Below are positions 18,109 to 26,088 of a stretch of 55,504 nt of DNA, in pieces (the first letter of the stretch is position 1; each line of letters begins with the position of its first letter). The stretch is taken from NCBI RefSeq assembly GCF_009600315.1, contig NZ_WIWC01000033.1, positions 1 through 55,504 of the forward strand, read 5' to 3'. The notes under the pieces were generated by a model that was given only the letters and a program-made list of their open reading frames with translations, made no database searches and was not told the DNA's origin. A program made the translations under genes and the position numbers. The DNA is from Pseudomonas helleri. GTDB lineage: Bacteria; Pseudomonadota; Gammaproteobacteria; Pseudomonadales; Pseudomonadaceae.

Positions 18109-18435
18109 TCAGGACGCTTTTGAGGCTGCTTCAGCATCGTGAGCGATCAGAGAGACCAGCGCATTTTGTTGACGATGTGAAAGCTGGCGAAAGCGTTGCA
18201 GCAATTCGCGTTCATGCAGGGAAAGCTCAGGGCTGTCCAGGCGCATGCTCAGATCATCACCCAGGGATCCTTCCTGAATAAGACTTTGCTCCAGGCGAGC
18301 AATGATTTCTGAGTTCATGCTGCGGTGATGTTCGCGAGCCACTTCGGCAATACGCTCGCGCATACCGTCTGGCAGGCTTACGACGAACTTGTCAGCCGTA
18401 CGGCTTGAGTAAATTGCCTGTTTCAATGGGCGCAT
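18109..18435 (-). CDS. amrZ: Ribbon-helix-helix transcription factor AmrZ
   Basis: A 108-residue Arc-family DNA-binding regulator that controls alginate, motility, c-di-GMP and iron genes in Pseudomonas, and itself. The sequence fits AmrZ closely: MRPLKQA start, YSSRTADKFVV strand, HHRSMNSEIIARLEQSL helix-turn region (about 10-55), and the tetramerising C-terminus SPELSLHERELLQRFRQL. Oddly, no Shine-Dalgarno sequence precedes the ATG, an in-frame TGA lies seven codons upstream, and a 10-base palindrome (TAACCGGTTA, 18442-18451) ends six bases before the start codon. Confidence 0.93.
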   Translation of the reverse strand: MRPLKQAIYSSRTADKFVVSLPDGMRERIAEVAREHHRSMNSEIIARLEQSLIQEGSLGDDLSMRLDSPELSLHERELLQRFRQLSHRQQNALVSLIAHDAEAASKAS

Positions 18436-18801
18436 TATAGTTAACCGGTTAGTTCAGGGGAGCGGTTCTCGGAATTGGCCGCAGGATGGCACTTATGACC
18501 GTCCTTTCGACCAAATGTTCAACCTGAATTGTTAAGAGGCGCGCATCATGCCTCAAATCCGCCACTTCCCTGGCGTCAATTCTGTGACAAATATTGAACC
18601 GGATACAGGCTTTATGCCAGTAGCCAGTATCAAAATGTGCGCTGAATTGAGGCATACCGCCACATATTTCTTTAAAAAATATCCGTTCGGATAGATTTGC
18701 ACGAAACATGTGCTTGAAAGTCAGTAATCGGCCCCTTACCTGTAGACATCAGTGAGGTTGGGCGCAGTTATGCGGGCGGTCAAGCCCCGGAGATCCAAAG
18801 C
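18436..18801. other. Intergenic region between amrZ and phnN
   Basis: This 366-base region holds divergent control sequences. The TAACCGGTTA palindrome is next to amrZ, and a small TATCC-GTTC-GGATA hairpin lies near 18680-18694. The minus-strand frame at 18449-18709 has no recognisable content. An unannotated small RNA is possible but cannot be supported. Confidence 0.4.
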
Positions 18802-19374
18802 ATGTCAGGCAAACTGATTTATTTGATGGGCCCTTCGGGCTCAGGCAAGGACAGCCTGATTGACGCAGCACGGCCTTATCTGGCGCAACGCGGATGTGAG
18901 GTCATTCGACGGGTCATCACTCGTTCCCCGGAGGCGGTGGGGGAGGATGCGTTAAGCGTTTCGCCCGAAGCCTTTGAGGCGCTCAAACAAGAAGGGGCGT
19001 TTGCCTTGCATTGGCAGGCCAATGGCCTTGAGTACGGTATTCCTGCACAACTCGACGAATGGCTAGGGGCTGGGCGCCATGTGCTGGTCAACGGCTCACG
19101 CGGGTATCTAAAGCGTGCGCGAGAGCGTTATCCGGATGTGCTGCCTATCCTGCTGCGAGTCGATACGCCAGTGCTGTATAAGCGACTGATGGCCCGTGGC
19201 CGAGAGACTCAGGAAGAAATTCTCGCGCGTCTGGAGCGCAATCATGCGTTCCTTGAATCAACCCATTCGCTGCGTGGCGAGCGTGTGCATTTGCTCGATA
19301 ACTCAACGTCGCTGTCCAGCGCCGTGCAAAAACTGCTGGCGATCATTGATGAAGGTGTGGCGGCCTCAACGTAA
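18802..19374 (+). CDS. phnN: Ribose 1,5-bisphosphokinase (PRPP-forming)
   Basis: Guanylate-kinase-like P-loop enzyme converting ribose 1,5-bisphosphate to PRPP, used with C-P lyase or as an NAD bypass. The 190-residue product has a P-loop GPSGSGKDS at residues 10-18 and the expected length. ATG 18802 follows GGAGA. No other phn gene is nearby, so its link to phosphonate use here is not shown by context. Its 3' end overlaps by nine bases the converging small gene on the minus strand. Confidence 0.85.
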   Translation: MSGKLIYLMGPSGSGKDSLIDAARPYLAQRGCEVIRRVITRSPEAVGEDALSVSPEAFEALKQEGAFALHWQANGLEYGIPAQLDEWLGAGRHVLVNGSRGYLKRARERYPDVLPILLRVDTPVLYKRLMARGRETQEEILARLERNHAFLESTHSLRGERVHLLDNSTSLSSAVQKLLAIIDEGVAAST

Positions 19375-19542
19375 TTGCGGATCGAATTTGATCCTGCGCC
19401 CAATAATTTGTGCTACCAGCCAGCCCGCAAAAAATATTCCTGCCGCAACCAATGGTGCATCGCCCAACTCACCTTGAGTGAATACATCCAGGGCCAGGCT
19501 CAGCAACGCCATCATCAATAATCCCAAAGCAATTTTTGACAT
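19366..19542 (-). CDS. 58-residue two-helix membrane protein
   Basis: A frame of 58 residues starts MSKIALGLLMMALLSLAL and has a second hydrophobic stretch, APLVAAGIFFAGWLVAQII, followed by a basic tail (GRRIKFDPQLR). This predicts a small inner-membrane protein with two transmembrane helices. An AGAGAG precedes the ATG. It begins 17 bases after the stop of the other small gene, so the two likely form a transcription unit. Function unknown. Confidence 0.65.
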   Translation of the reverse strand: MSKIALGLLMMALLSLALDVFTQGELGDAPLVAAGIFFAGWLVAQIIGRRIKFDPQLR

Positions 19543-19559
19543 GAATTTTCAAGCTCTCT

Positions 19560-19799
19560 TTAAAATGCCCAGCGTTCACCGGAAGGGTTCTGAGGCGCAG
19601 CAGGTGCTTCAGTGACCCGCTGAGGCGTAACGCGAGACGTGTCTGACATAACGGCCAATTGCCCAGCAGGTCGGGCTGGTTTGTCGTAAGTGACCGCCAC
19701 ATCGGTGTTTTGCATGCCAGCAGGCGACACCGGTTGGAAGTGAAAAATCACCAAAACGGCCAGTGCCAAGGCATTCAACAGAATCAGGGTGCTGTTCAT
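19560..19799 (-). CDS. 79-residue protein with an N-terminal membrane anchor
   Basis: The product begins MNSTLILLNALALAVLVIFH, a membrane anchor or uncleaved signal, followed by a Pro/Ala/Thr-rich soluble tail (about 25-79). I prefer ATG 19799 because the hydrophobic segment follows directly and AGAGATGA lies upstream; starts at 19808 and 19820 are possible. A partner of the 58-residue gene just downstream. No known domain. Confidence 0.65.
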   Translation of the reverse strand: MNSTLILLNALALAVLVIFHFQPVSPAGMQNTDVAVTYDKPARPAGQLAVMSDTSRVTPQRVTEAPAAPQNPSGERWAF

Positions 19800-20120
19800 G
19801 GCTGTCATCTCTGAGTGCATGGACGGAAGACTGTTGTTAGAGCAGTCTTCGTGCCAACTCTTGAAGTGCGATAAAGCCTTAAAATACAGCTAGTTACAGT
19901 ATGTTTTAGGTGATGATTGATTGCAAATTGCAATGATGGCAAACAGCCGTAGTGCAAAATGCACGACCTCGTGATTTCGGGATTGGGCAGAGGTCAGAAG
20001 AGGAGGGCCTGCGCGAGGTACAAGCCTGGCTTAGACTTGTCATGCTAAGGCCCACAGTTAAAAAGCTCAGGGACGACATGACAAACAAAGGCGTGCCCGT
20101 TACCATGCACGCCGTTATTT
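19800..20120. other. Intergenic region upstream of tRNA-Arg(CCT)
   Basis: About 320 bases hold the promoter of the two small genes and that of the tRNA. The short plus-strand frame (19952-20143) runs into the tRNA and is unlikely to be real. Nothing else is recognised. Confidence 0.4.
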
Positions 20121-20197
20121 GTCTCAGTAGCTCAATTGGATAGAGCATCCCCCTCCTAAGGGGAAGGTTGCAGGTTCGAACCCCGCCTGGGACACCA
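20121..20197 (+). tRNA. tRNA-Arg(CCT)
   Basis: A 77-base cloverleaf with acceptor GTCTCAG/CTGGGAC, anticodon loop CTCCTAA (anticodon CCT, for AGG), GGTTCGAAC T arm and encoded CCA. It marks the boundary between housekeeping genes and a more accessory-looking block to its right. Confidence 0.96.
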
Positions 20198-20488
20198 AGT
20201 TTTCAAAGCCTGTGCGACCATCAATCCGGTGGTCGCTCATCTCGTGCCAGCAGCTTACAAGCCTGAGAGTTTAGCCACGCTTAGCACGAAAATAGTTTGG
20301 ATGTGTGGTTTGGCCATACTTCCCGCCCAGTTCGTCTATCCCCTTATCCCTCTCCTTCGCTGAAACTGCACCCGCAGCTAGCGTTAAGGCACAGCCTGTA
20401 ATGCGCAAGGATTGCAGGCAACATCCCGATGAATTCCCAATCCAGACGATCAATCAAGTGGCTGAAAAAAAAGCTGCCGTTTGCTCGC

Positions 20489-21484
20489 TCAGGAGAAGCC
20501 AGTGACCGCATGAGGTACGTATGGAGTCTCCAGGCGTTTGATTTCATCATCGGTCAGCACCAGCTCCAGCGCCGCGATTGCGTCGTCCAGTTGAGATGCC
20601 TTGGAGGCTCCGACGATGGGGGCTGATACCCCACGCTTGGCCAGCACCCATGCCAACGCCACTTGCGCCATCGGTAGGCCTCGCTCACCTGCGACCTGCT
20701 CTACGACATCAATCACCCGACCGTCTTCAATCTCCGTCGCCTGGTAAAACGACTGCCCGCTGATATCAGTTTTGGTACGTTCAGTCTGCTGGCCATGGGG
20801 TCTGGTCAACCTTCCGCGTGCCATCGGACTCCAGGGCATCAACCCAACTCCCTGGTCGAGGCAGAGGGGAATCATTTCCCGCTCCTCTTCTCGGTACACC
20901 AAATTCAAATAGTTCTGCATGGACACGAACCTGCTCCATCCGTTGGCCACGGCAATCTGCTGGGCTTTAGCGAATTGCCATGCATACATGGAGGACGCGC
21001 CGATGTATCTGACTTTCCCCGCCTTGACGATGTCATGCAGGGCTTCCATCGTTTCTTCGATAGGGGTGTCGTAGTCCCAGCGGTGAATCTGATACAGGTC
21101 AATGTAGTCGGTGCCCAGACGGCTCAAACTCGCATCGATACTGGTCATGATTGCCTTACGAGAAAGCCCTTTTTCATTTGGTTTTGTTGATCCTTCCCAC
21201 ATGTTCGCTGGGAAAAATACCTTCGTGGCGATCACGGTTTCTTCTCGACGTGTGAACTCCTTCAGCAATTTGCCAACGATGATTTCCGACGTTCCGGCGG
21301 AGTAGCTGTTCGCCGTGTCGAAAAAGTTGATCCCTTGCTCCACTGCATGCTTGATGATGGGCCGACTGGCCTCTTCGCCTAATGTCCATGGATGCGTGCC
21401 TGCATCAGGCTCACCAAAGGTCATGCACCCAAGGCACAGTCTCGAGATATCCAGGCCCGTACTGCCAAGTTTCACGTACTTCAT
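20489..21484 (-). CDS. Aldo/keto reductase
   Basis: NAD(P)H-dependent oxidoreductase of the AKR superfamily, 331 residues. The catalytic tetrad is complete: Asp56, Tyr61 (DTANSYSAGTSE), Lys88 (ATKVFF) and His134 (YQIHRWD). C-terminal VGASKASQLDDAI is the phosphate-binding region. The family acts on many aldehydes and ketones; the substrate is unknown. It is the third of three same-strand genes (LysR, MDR oxidoreductase, AKR), so a stress- or xenobiotic-responsive unit is plausible. Confidence 0.9.
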   Translation of the reverse strand: MKYVKLGSTGLDISRLCLGCMTFGEPDAGTHPWTLGEEASRPIIKHAVEQGINFFDTANSYSAGTSEIIVGKLLKEFTRREETVIATKVFFPANMWEGSTKPNEKGLSRKAIMTSIDASLSRLGTDYIDLYQIHRWDYDTPIEETMEALHDIVKAGKVRYIGASSMYAWQFAKAQQIAVANGWSRFVSMQNYLNLVYREEEREMIPLCLDQGVGLMPWSPMARGRLTRPHGQQTERTKTDISGQSFYQATEIEDGRVIDVVEQVAGERGLPMAQVALAWVLAKRGVSAPIVGASKASQLDDAIAALELVLTDDEIKRLETPYVPHAVTGFS

Positions 21485-21678
21485 ACATTCTCCATCAGAT
21501 CGTTAATTGGTCAGTCACCCGATCTGGCCGAATGCTGCTTGCCCTTACGCTAGCGCAAATCACAGCGACCCTGCGCTTAAGTAACGCAGAACTGTTTTCA
21601 GCCGCGCGTTTATTTAAGTCGAGGTCGCAGGTGCTTTGATGCAGAAGGTGCGCTGGCCGCCTTTTTTTCGGTGGAGGT

Positions 21679-22668
21679 TTACAGTTCGATCACAATCTTT
21701 CCGATCTGCGCATTGGATTCCATGTACTGGTGCGCTTCAACAATCTCGCTGAGCGGGAACGTTTTTGAAATCACCGGCTGCAGGGCGCCACTCTCAAGCC
21801 CTTTGGTGATGAAGTCCTTGGCGCGGTTCAAACGTTCAGGATCTTGGGTAATCTCAAACAGTTGATAGCCGCGAATGGTCAGATCTTTGCCCAGCAACTC
21901 CATGACAGGAACACTCAGGTCGGCAGTTTCAAGCGCTCCGTATTGGAAAAAGATACCTAGGTACGAAAGGGCCCTGAGGATGTTCGCGACCTCAGGGCCG
22001 CCAACTGGATCGAACGCCATTCGGGCGCCTTTACCCTCAGTTATACGATTCACTTCGGCAACCAGATCCTGCTCCTGAGTTGCAATGACGTGCGTTGCGC
22101 CGGCATCCATAAGTGCCTCGCGTTTTTCACTGGTACGGGTCAACGCCACGGGAACGGCGCCCAACAGATTTGCGATTTGGATGGCCGCCAACCCAACGCT
22201 GCTCGATGCCGCACGTATCAATACGGTCTCGCCTTTTTGCAAGTTGCCGATGTCGACCAACGCGCCATAGGCCGTTACGTACTTCATCCATGTCGCGGCC
22301 GCCTGAATGGATGTAAGTCCTGCTGGCTGCTTTACCAGCGCATGAACCGGAGCAAGGACGAGCTCTCCATACATGCCGTAATCCGCAAAAGAAAACGCGG
22401 GTATGACGTTCACCTCGTCACCTACAGCATATTCCGAGACGCCTTCACCCACCGATTCAACGGTGCCCGCTGCTTCGTATCCGAGGATCGCTGGCATCTG
22501 CGGGGTGAACGTGTACTGGCCTAATCTGTACATGGCCTCGGCACGATTCAACCCGAGTGCTTTTACCTTGATGCGGACTTCGCCGGAGGCAGGTGCTCTC
22601 ACATCCACGTCATCAATTTGTAGGACTTCAGGGCCGCCCATGCGGTGGAAACGAATAACTTTAGACAT
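21679..22668 (-). CDS. Zinc-independent MDR-family quinone oxidoreductase / alcohol dehydrogenase-like protein
   Basis: A 329-residue medium-chain dehydrogenase/reductase. The N-terminal GroES-like domain contains LGLNRAEAMYRLG and PAILGYEAAGTVESVG. The Rossmann domain contains ASSSVGLAAIQIANLLGA near residue 155. Structural and catalytic zinc cysteines are absent, as in quinone oxidoreductases. I use ATG 22668 because AGGAAT precedes it and the family N-terminus begins MSKVIRF; a start ten codons upstream is weaker. Substrate unknown. Confidence 0.88.
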   Translation of the reverse strand: MSKVIRFHRMGGPEVLQIDDVDVRAPASGEVRIKVKALGLNRAEAMYRLGQYTFTPQMPAILGYEAAGTVESVGEGVSEYAVGDEVNVIPAFSFADYGMYGELVLAPVHALVKQPAGLTSIQAAATWMKYVTAYGALVDIGNLQKGETVLIRAASSSVGLAAIQIANLLGAVPVALTRTSEKREALMDAGATHVIATQEQDLVAEVNRITEGKGARMAFDPVGGPEVANILRALSYLGIFFQYGALETADLSVPVMELLGKDLTIRGYQLFEITQDPERLNRAKDFITKGLESGALQPVISKTFPLSEIVEAHQYMESNAQIGKIVIEL

Positions 22669-22772
22669 TGGCAATTCCTGCGATATGGAAAAGCTCAAAA
22701 CTAATCACTCGTAGCAGATTGAGGAAGACCGCCTGCGGACACAGACTGTTATCCAGAAAATACCAATGGGAA

Positions 22773-23675
22773 TTACGCCAGATGATGGGCAGCCATCAGC
22801 GCCTTCAACCATTCAATAAAGACGTCTACTTTGGGGGGCAAAAGTTCGCGATGCGGATACAGGATCGAAACCCGTTTTGCTGGAACCTCAAGCTCGTCGA
22901 GCACTTGGACAAGCGAACCATCCTGCAAATGGCTGCGAACAGAAATTTCCAGCCCCTGAAGCAAGCCAAAGCCAGCCAACGCCGAAGCCACAAATGCCTC
23001 TGTGTCATTGACGCTGATCCCGGACGCCAACCGCATTCTTTTCACTTGCCCCTCCACCGTAAACAGCCACTCGACAGGGCGCGGGTTGTTGCCTGAAAAG
23101 TAATTGACGGCGCGGTGTACTACCAGGTCTGCGAGGGTCCGAGGAGAGCCAAAGCGCTCAAGATAGGAGGGCGCCGCGCATGTCAGCATGGGTAAATAGC
23201 CGATACTGCTGGCGATCAAACTGGAGTCTTCGAGCTCCCCCATCCTGACCACGCAATCAACACCTTCACTGAGCATATCGATGGGTTTGTCACTCGCTCC
23301 GATGGTGAGCTCAATCCCTGGGTACTGACTTTGAAAGTCCATCAGTGCAGGAATAATCAATAGTTTTGCAAGGCTGACGGGCATGTCTACGCGCAGCTTT
23401 CCGATAAGGCGGGCAGGGCGATTACCTAAAGAAGACATGGTCTGCGAAACATCTGCAAGGATCGTTTTGCAGCGCTCATAAAACGCTTCACCCTCAGGCG
23501 TTAAATTGATCTGACGCGTTGTCCGGTTGAGCAACCGCGCGCCCAGTTGTTGCTCGAGGAGCTGAATCGTTTTGGATACGGCGGGGCGGTGCAGATGTAG
23601 CGCTTGCGCAGCTTTGGTGAAGCTGCCGGTTTCGACGACGCTGACAAAAACCTGCATCGAGTGAAAGATGTCCAT
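22773..23675 (-). CDS. LysR-family transcriptional regulator
   Basis: 300 residues with an N-terminal winged helix-turn-helix (GSFTKAAQALHLHRPAVSK, about 15-35) and a LysR substrate-binding domain (about 90-295). I start at ATG 23675, giving MDIFHSMQVFVSVVE as the N-terminus, typical of the AaeR/YafC-like subgroup; 49 upstream in-frame codons do not look like protein. It precedes the MDR oxidoreductase by 104 bases on the same strand and probably controls it. The inducer is unknown. Confidence 0.88.
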   Translation of the reverse strand: MDIFHSMQVFVSVVETGSFTKAAQALHLHRPAVSKTIQLLEQQLGARLLNRTTRQINLTPEGEAFYERCKTILADVSQTMSSLGNRPARLIGKLRVDMPVSLAKLLIIPALMDFQSQYPGIELTIGASDKPIDMLSEGVDCVVRMGELEDSSLIASSIGYLPMLTCAAPSYLERFGSPRTLADLVVHRAVNYFSGNNPRPVEWLFTVEGQVKRMRLASGISVNDTEAFVASALAGFGLLQGLEISVRSHLQDGSLVQVLDELEVPAKRVSILYPHRELLPPKVDVFIEWLKALMAAHHLA

Positions 23676-23897
23676 CAGATACACCCACGAAAATAGGCGA
23701 CCAGGTCCACATTGATCTAGCCGTGACAAGGTCGTCAGAGCCCGTATTGTAAGTGCGCAATAAGCAATTTCAATCATCTGGCGGGGCAACGAACTCCGAG
23801 GTATCACTTTCACGACCTCCACCGGCAGCAGTCATGATCCGCTTTTGCGCTGATGGCTAAGACACTTCGCTATCGCGAGTGACAAGGCATCCCGCAT

Positions 23898-24363
23898 TAA
23901 TGAGCAAATCTCATAAGCCCTTGCCGTTTTCCCCGTCTACTCTCTCTCAGCTTCTTGGCCTAACGTTCTTCGACACCGCCGAGGCGTATGGGCCATTCAG
24001 TAACGAAGAGTTGTTGGGCGAGGCGCTGCAGCCCATCCGTGATCACGTGGTCATCGCCACCAAATTCGGTTACAACATTAAGCACGCAAAGTCAACATGG
24101 CATTGGTCGAGGTGGTGAAGGCCGTGGCTCAGCGTAAAAACGCCACCCCTGCGCAGGTGGCGCTGGCGTGGTTGCTGGCGCAGAAACCGTGGATTGTGCC
24201 CATTCCCGGCACCACGAAACTACACCGGCTCGACGAAAATATCGGCGCGGTAGAGCTGCTGTTGACCGGCGATGACCTGAGCTAAATTGAGCAGCAGGTG
24301 TCGCGGATTCAGGTGCAGGGCGAGCGTTTGCCACAAGCCGTGTTGAAGATGACTGGGCTCTGA
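23898..24363 (+). pseudogene. Aldo/keto reductase remnant
   Basis: Two AKR segments survive: FFDTAEAYGPFSNEELLGEA with VIATKFGY (about 23960-24072), and VEVVKAVAQRKNATPAQVAL to PGTTKLHRLDENIGA (24103-24282). About 150 residues of the barrel between them, including the catalytic His region, are gone and the parts are in different frames. A TAA at 24283 interrupts the C-terminal part, which can be read on to KMTGL and TGA 24361. The N-terminal strands are also missing. Clearly non-functional. Confidence 0.85.
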
Positions 24364-24387
24364 GACTGACCTACAGGAGTGATGTCG

Positions 24388-24867
24388 ATGAAACCGCTAA
24401 TTGCACCATTGGTAGCGCTGTCGCTGATGGCGGGTCAAGCGTCTGCGGATGAGAACAAAGGCGTGCGTGTCACCCGGGTGGGTTCCCAGCCTTCTGTGCA
24501 GGGCGCTGCCGAGTATTTCACGGGCCGCGCACGGGTTGACGGTCTGTTTCAGACCGATGCACCGGCCCGCGTGGGAGGCGGCACTGTCACCTTCGAGCCG
24601 GGTGCGCGCACGGCCTGGCGCACTCATCCGCTGGGGCAAATGTTGATCGTCATCGCTGGTGTCGGCTATGTGCAGCAGGAAGGCCAGCCCCGTCAGGAAA
24701 TTCGCCCCGGCGACACGGTATGGATCGCACCCAACGTGCGCCATTGGCATGGCGCCACGGCCACTACGGGCATGACCCACATCGCTTTGGCCGAAGCGCT
24801 GGATGGCAGCACGGTGACATGGGCCGAGCAAGTGTCTGATGACCAATATGCGGGGGGCGTGCAATGA
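24388..24867 (+). CDS. Exported cupin-domain protein
   Basis: A 159-residue protein with a Sec signal peptide (MKPLIAPLVALSLMAGQASA, cleavage after ASA) and a single cupin barrel: FEPGARTAWRTHPLGQML (cupin motif 1, with His) and PGDTVWIAPNVRHWHGA (motif 2, with His). This resembles the (R)-mandelonitrile-lyase/DUF-type cupins found beside CMD proteins. ATG 24388 lies eight bases after ACAGGAG; GTG 24379 and ATG 24382 are too close to it. Its last four bases overlap the next gene (ATGA), indicating coupling. Confidence 0.85.
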   Translation: MKPLIAPLVALSLMAGQASADENKGVRVTRVGSQPSVQGAAEYFTGRARVDGLFQTDAPARVGGGTVTFEPGARTAWRTHPLGQMLIVIAGVGYVQQEGQPRQEIRPGDTVWIAPNVRHWHGATATTGMTHIALAEALDGSTVTWAEQVSDDQYAGGVQ

Positions 24868-25652
24868 GTACTTTCAATTTAGGTTCTGTCTGGTATCGGA
24901 CCTCCCACTCGCTGGCGGCGATAGTGGCTGTGTGCCTTGGCCTGGGCGGCGTCACTGGCGCCAATGCTGATGAAAAAGGCTCGGCGCCCACTGCCGCGAA
25001 TACCCCACCTGCGGCCGACAGCTTGTCGAGCAAGCAGCAGGCCATCGTCCTGATCGCCGCGTTCATGGCTTCCAGCGATATGCCGCGCTTGAATGAGGCC
25101 TTGAACCAAGGGCTGGACGCGTGCCTCACCATCAACGAAGCCAAGGAAGTGCTGGTGCAGCTTTACGCCTACACCGGTTTTCCGCGCAGCCTCAATGCAC
25201 TGGGCGAACTGTTGACGGTGGTTGAGGCGCGCAAGCAGCGCGGTATCGAAGATGCGCCGGGGCATGAGCCCAGCCGTGAAATTCCCACCGGCGAAGCCTT
25301 GCGTGAGGCGGGCATTGCCAACCAGACGCGCATCTCCGGTGGCCCCGTCAAAGGGCCGGTGTTCGAATTTGCGCCGGTGATCAATCAGTACCTGCAAACC
25401 CACCTGTTCGGCGACATTTTCGAGCGCGACACGCTGGACTGGCAAAGCCGTGAGCTGGCCACCGTTGGCGCATTGGCCGCAACACCGGGCGCTGAGCCGC
25501 AACTGCGCTCGCACATGCTGGCCAGCCTGCGAGTCGGTTTGACCCCGGCGCAACTGCGCCAAGTGACGCAGGTGCTCACTGAGCGCGCCGATGAATCCGT
25601 CGCTAAACGGGCGAGCGAGGCGCTGGCACAAGCCCTTTCAGCCGCTCAATGA
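24864..25652 (+). CDS. Exported carboxymuconolactone decarboxylase-family protein
   Basis: A 262-residue protein with a signal peptide (about 1-35, ending GANA) and two CMD/AhpD-like helical modules: LTINEAKEVLVQLYAYTGFP (about 93-112) and DTLDWQSRELATVGALAAT with GLTPAQLRQV (about 190-240). The CxxC redox pair of AhpD is missing, so peroxidase activity is unlikely. Coupled to the cupin gene by an ATGA overlap. The pair usually sits with an AKR and a LysR gene; here both neighbours are broken, so the pair may be relict. Function uncertain. Confidence 0.85.
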   Translation: MSTFNLGSVWYRTSHSLAAIVAVCLGLGGVTGANADEKGSAPTAANTPPAADSLSSKQQAIVLIAAFMASSDMPRLNEALNQGLDACLTINEAKEVLVQLYAYTGFPRSLNALGELLTVVEARKQRGIEDAPGHEPSREIPTGEALREAGIANQTRISGGPVKGPVFEFAPVINQYLQTHLFGDIFERDTLDWQSRELATVGALAATPGAEPQLRSHMLASLRVGLTPAQLRQVTQVLTERADESVAKRASEALAQALSAAQ

Positions 25653-25654
25653 AG

Positions 25655-25842
25655 ACCTGCGGTCTGGCGTTTGTGCCGCAAGACATGGTGGCCCGCGAGC
25701 TGGTGGATGGCAGCCTGCTGCGGGTACTGGAAGACTGGTGCCAGCCTTTTGATGGGTACCACCTCTATTACTCCAATCGGCGTGGCCACGGCTCGGCGCT
25801 GTGGTTGAGGCGTTGCGCTATCAGTCAGCGCCTTGATCCTGC
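25655..25842 (+). pseudogene. C-terminal stub of a LysR-family regulator
   Basis: Directly after the CMD stop codon the sequence reads CGLAFVPQDMVARELVDG and DWCQPFDGYHLYYSNRR, the well-conserved end of the LysR substrate-binding domain. A frameshift near 25795-25805 moves the last part (AVVEALRYQSAP) into another frame ending at TGA 25840-25842. The DNA-binding domain and most of the sensor are absent. Confidence 0.8.
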
Positions 25843-25903
25843 GCCGACAACGTCCTGATCATGGCTCCTGCGCGGCGCCTTTTGCGTTGCGCTAACTGTT
25901 CCT

Positions 25904-25948
25904 CAGGCAACAGTTGCCTGACAGTCGTTGGCTTTTGCAACAGTCGCG
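25904..25948 (+). promoter_or_regulatory. Two candidate enhancer-binding-protein sites
   Basis: A dyad CAGGCAACAGTTGCCTG lies at 25904-25920, and a related TGCAACAGTCGCG at 25936-25948. Their centres are 30 bases apart, about three helical turns, and 55-90 bases upstream of a sigma-54-like promoter. This is the usual geometry of activator sites. The activator is not known. Confidence 0.55.
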
Positions 25949-25997
25949 CCACAGACACTTTGCGCTGTATCCCCCGTAAACAAGGCACATGGCCACT

Positions 25998-26013
25998 TGG
26001 CACGCTCGCTGCA
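25998..26013 (+). promoter_or_regulatory. Sigma-54 (RpoN) promoter
   Basis: TGGCAC-N5-CTGCA matches the -24/-12 consensus, with GG (25999-26000) and GC (26011-26012) separated by exactly ten bases. It lies about 75 bases before the TonB receptor gene. Confidence 0.65.
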
Positions 26014-26088
26014 ATGGCTCAGTCATCGTGAGATTGACTATGCCCATAGAAACTCGCCTATTTCTTAATTCAGGTGGGGAGCAAGACC

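Noticed and set aside
18449..18709. 86-residue minus-strand frame upstream of amrZ
   Set aside because: No ribosome site, no family resemblance and it occupies the amrZ control region.
20121..20197. attL/attR duplication of the tRNA-Arg(CCT) 3' end
   Set aside because: I looked for a second copy of the CCTGGGACACCA end to the right and found none; no integrase gene in the window.
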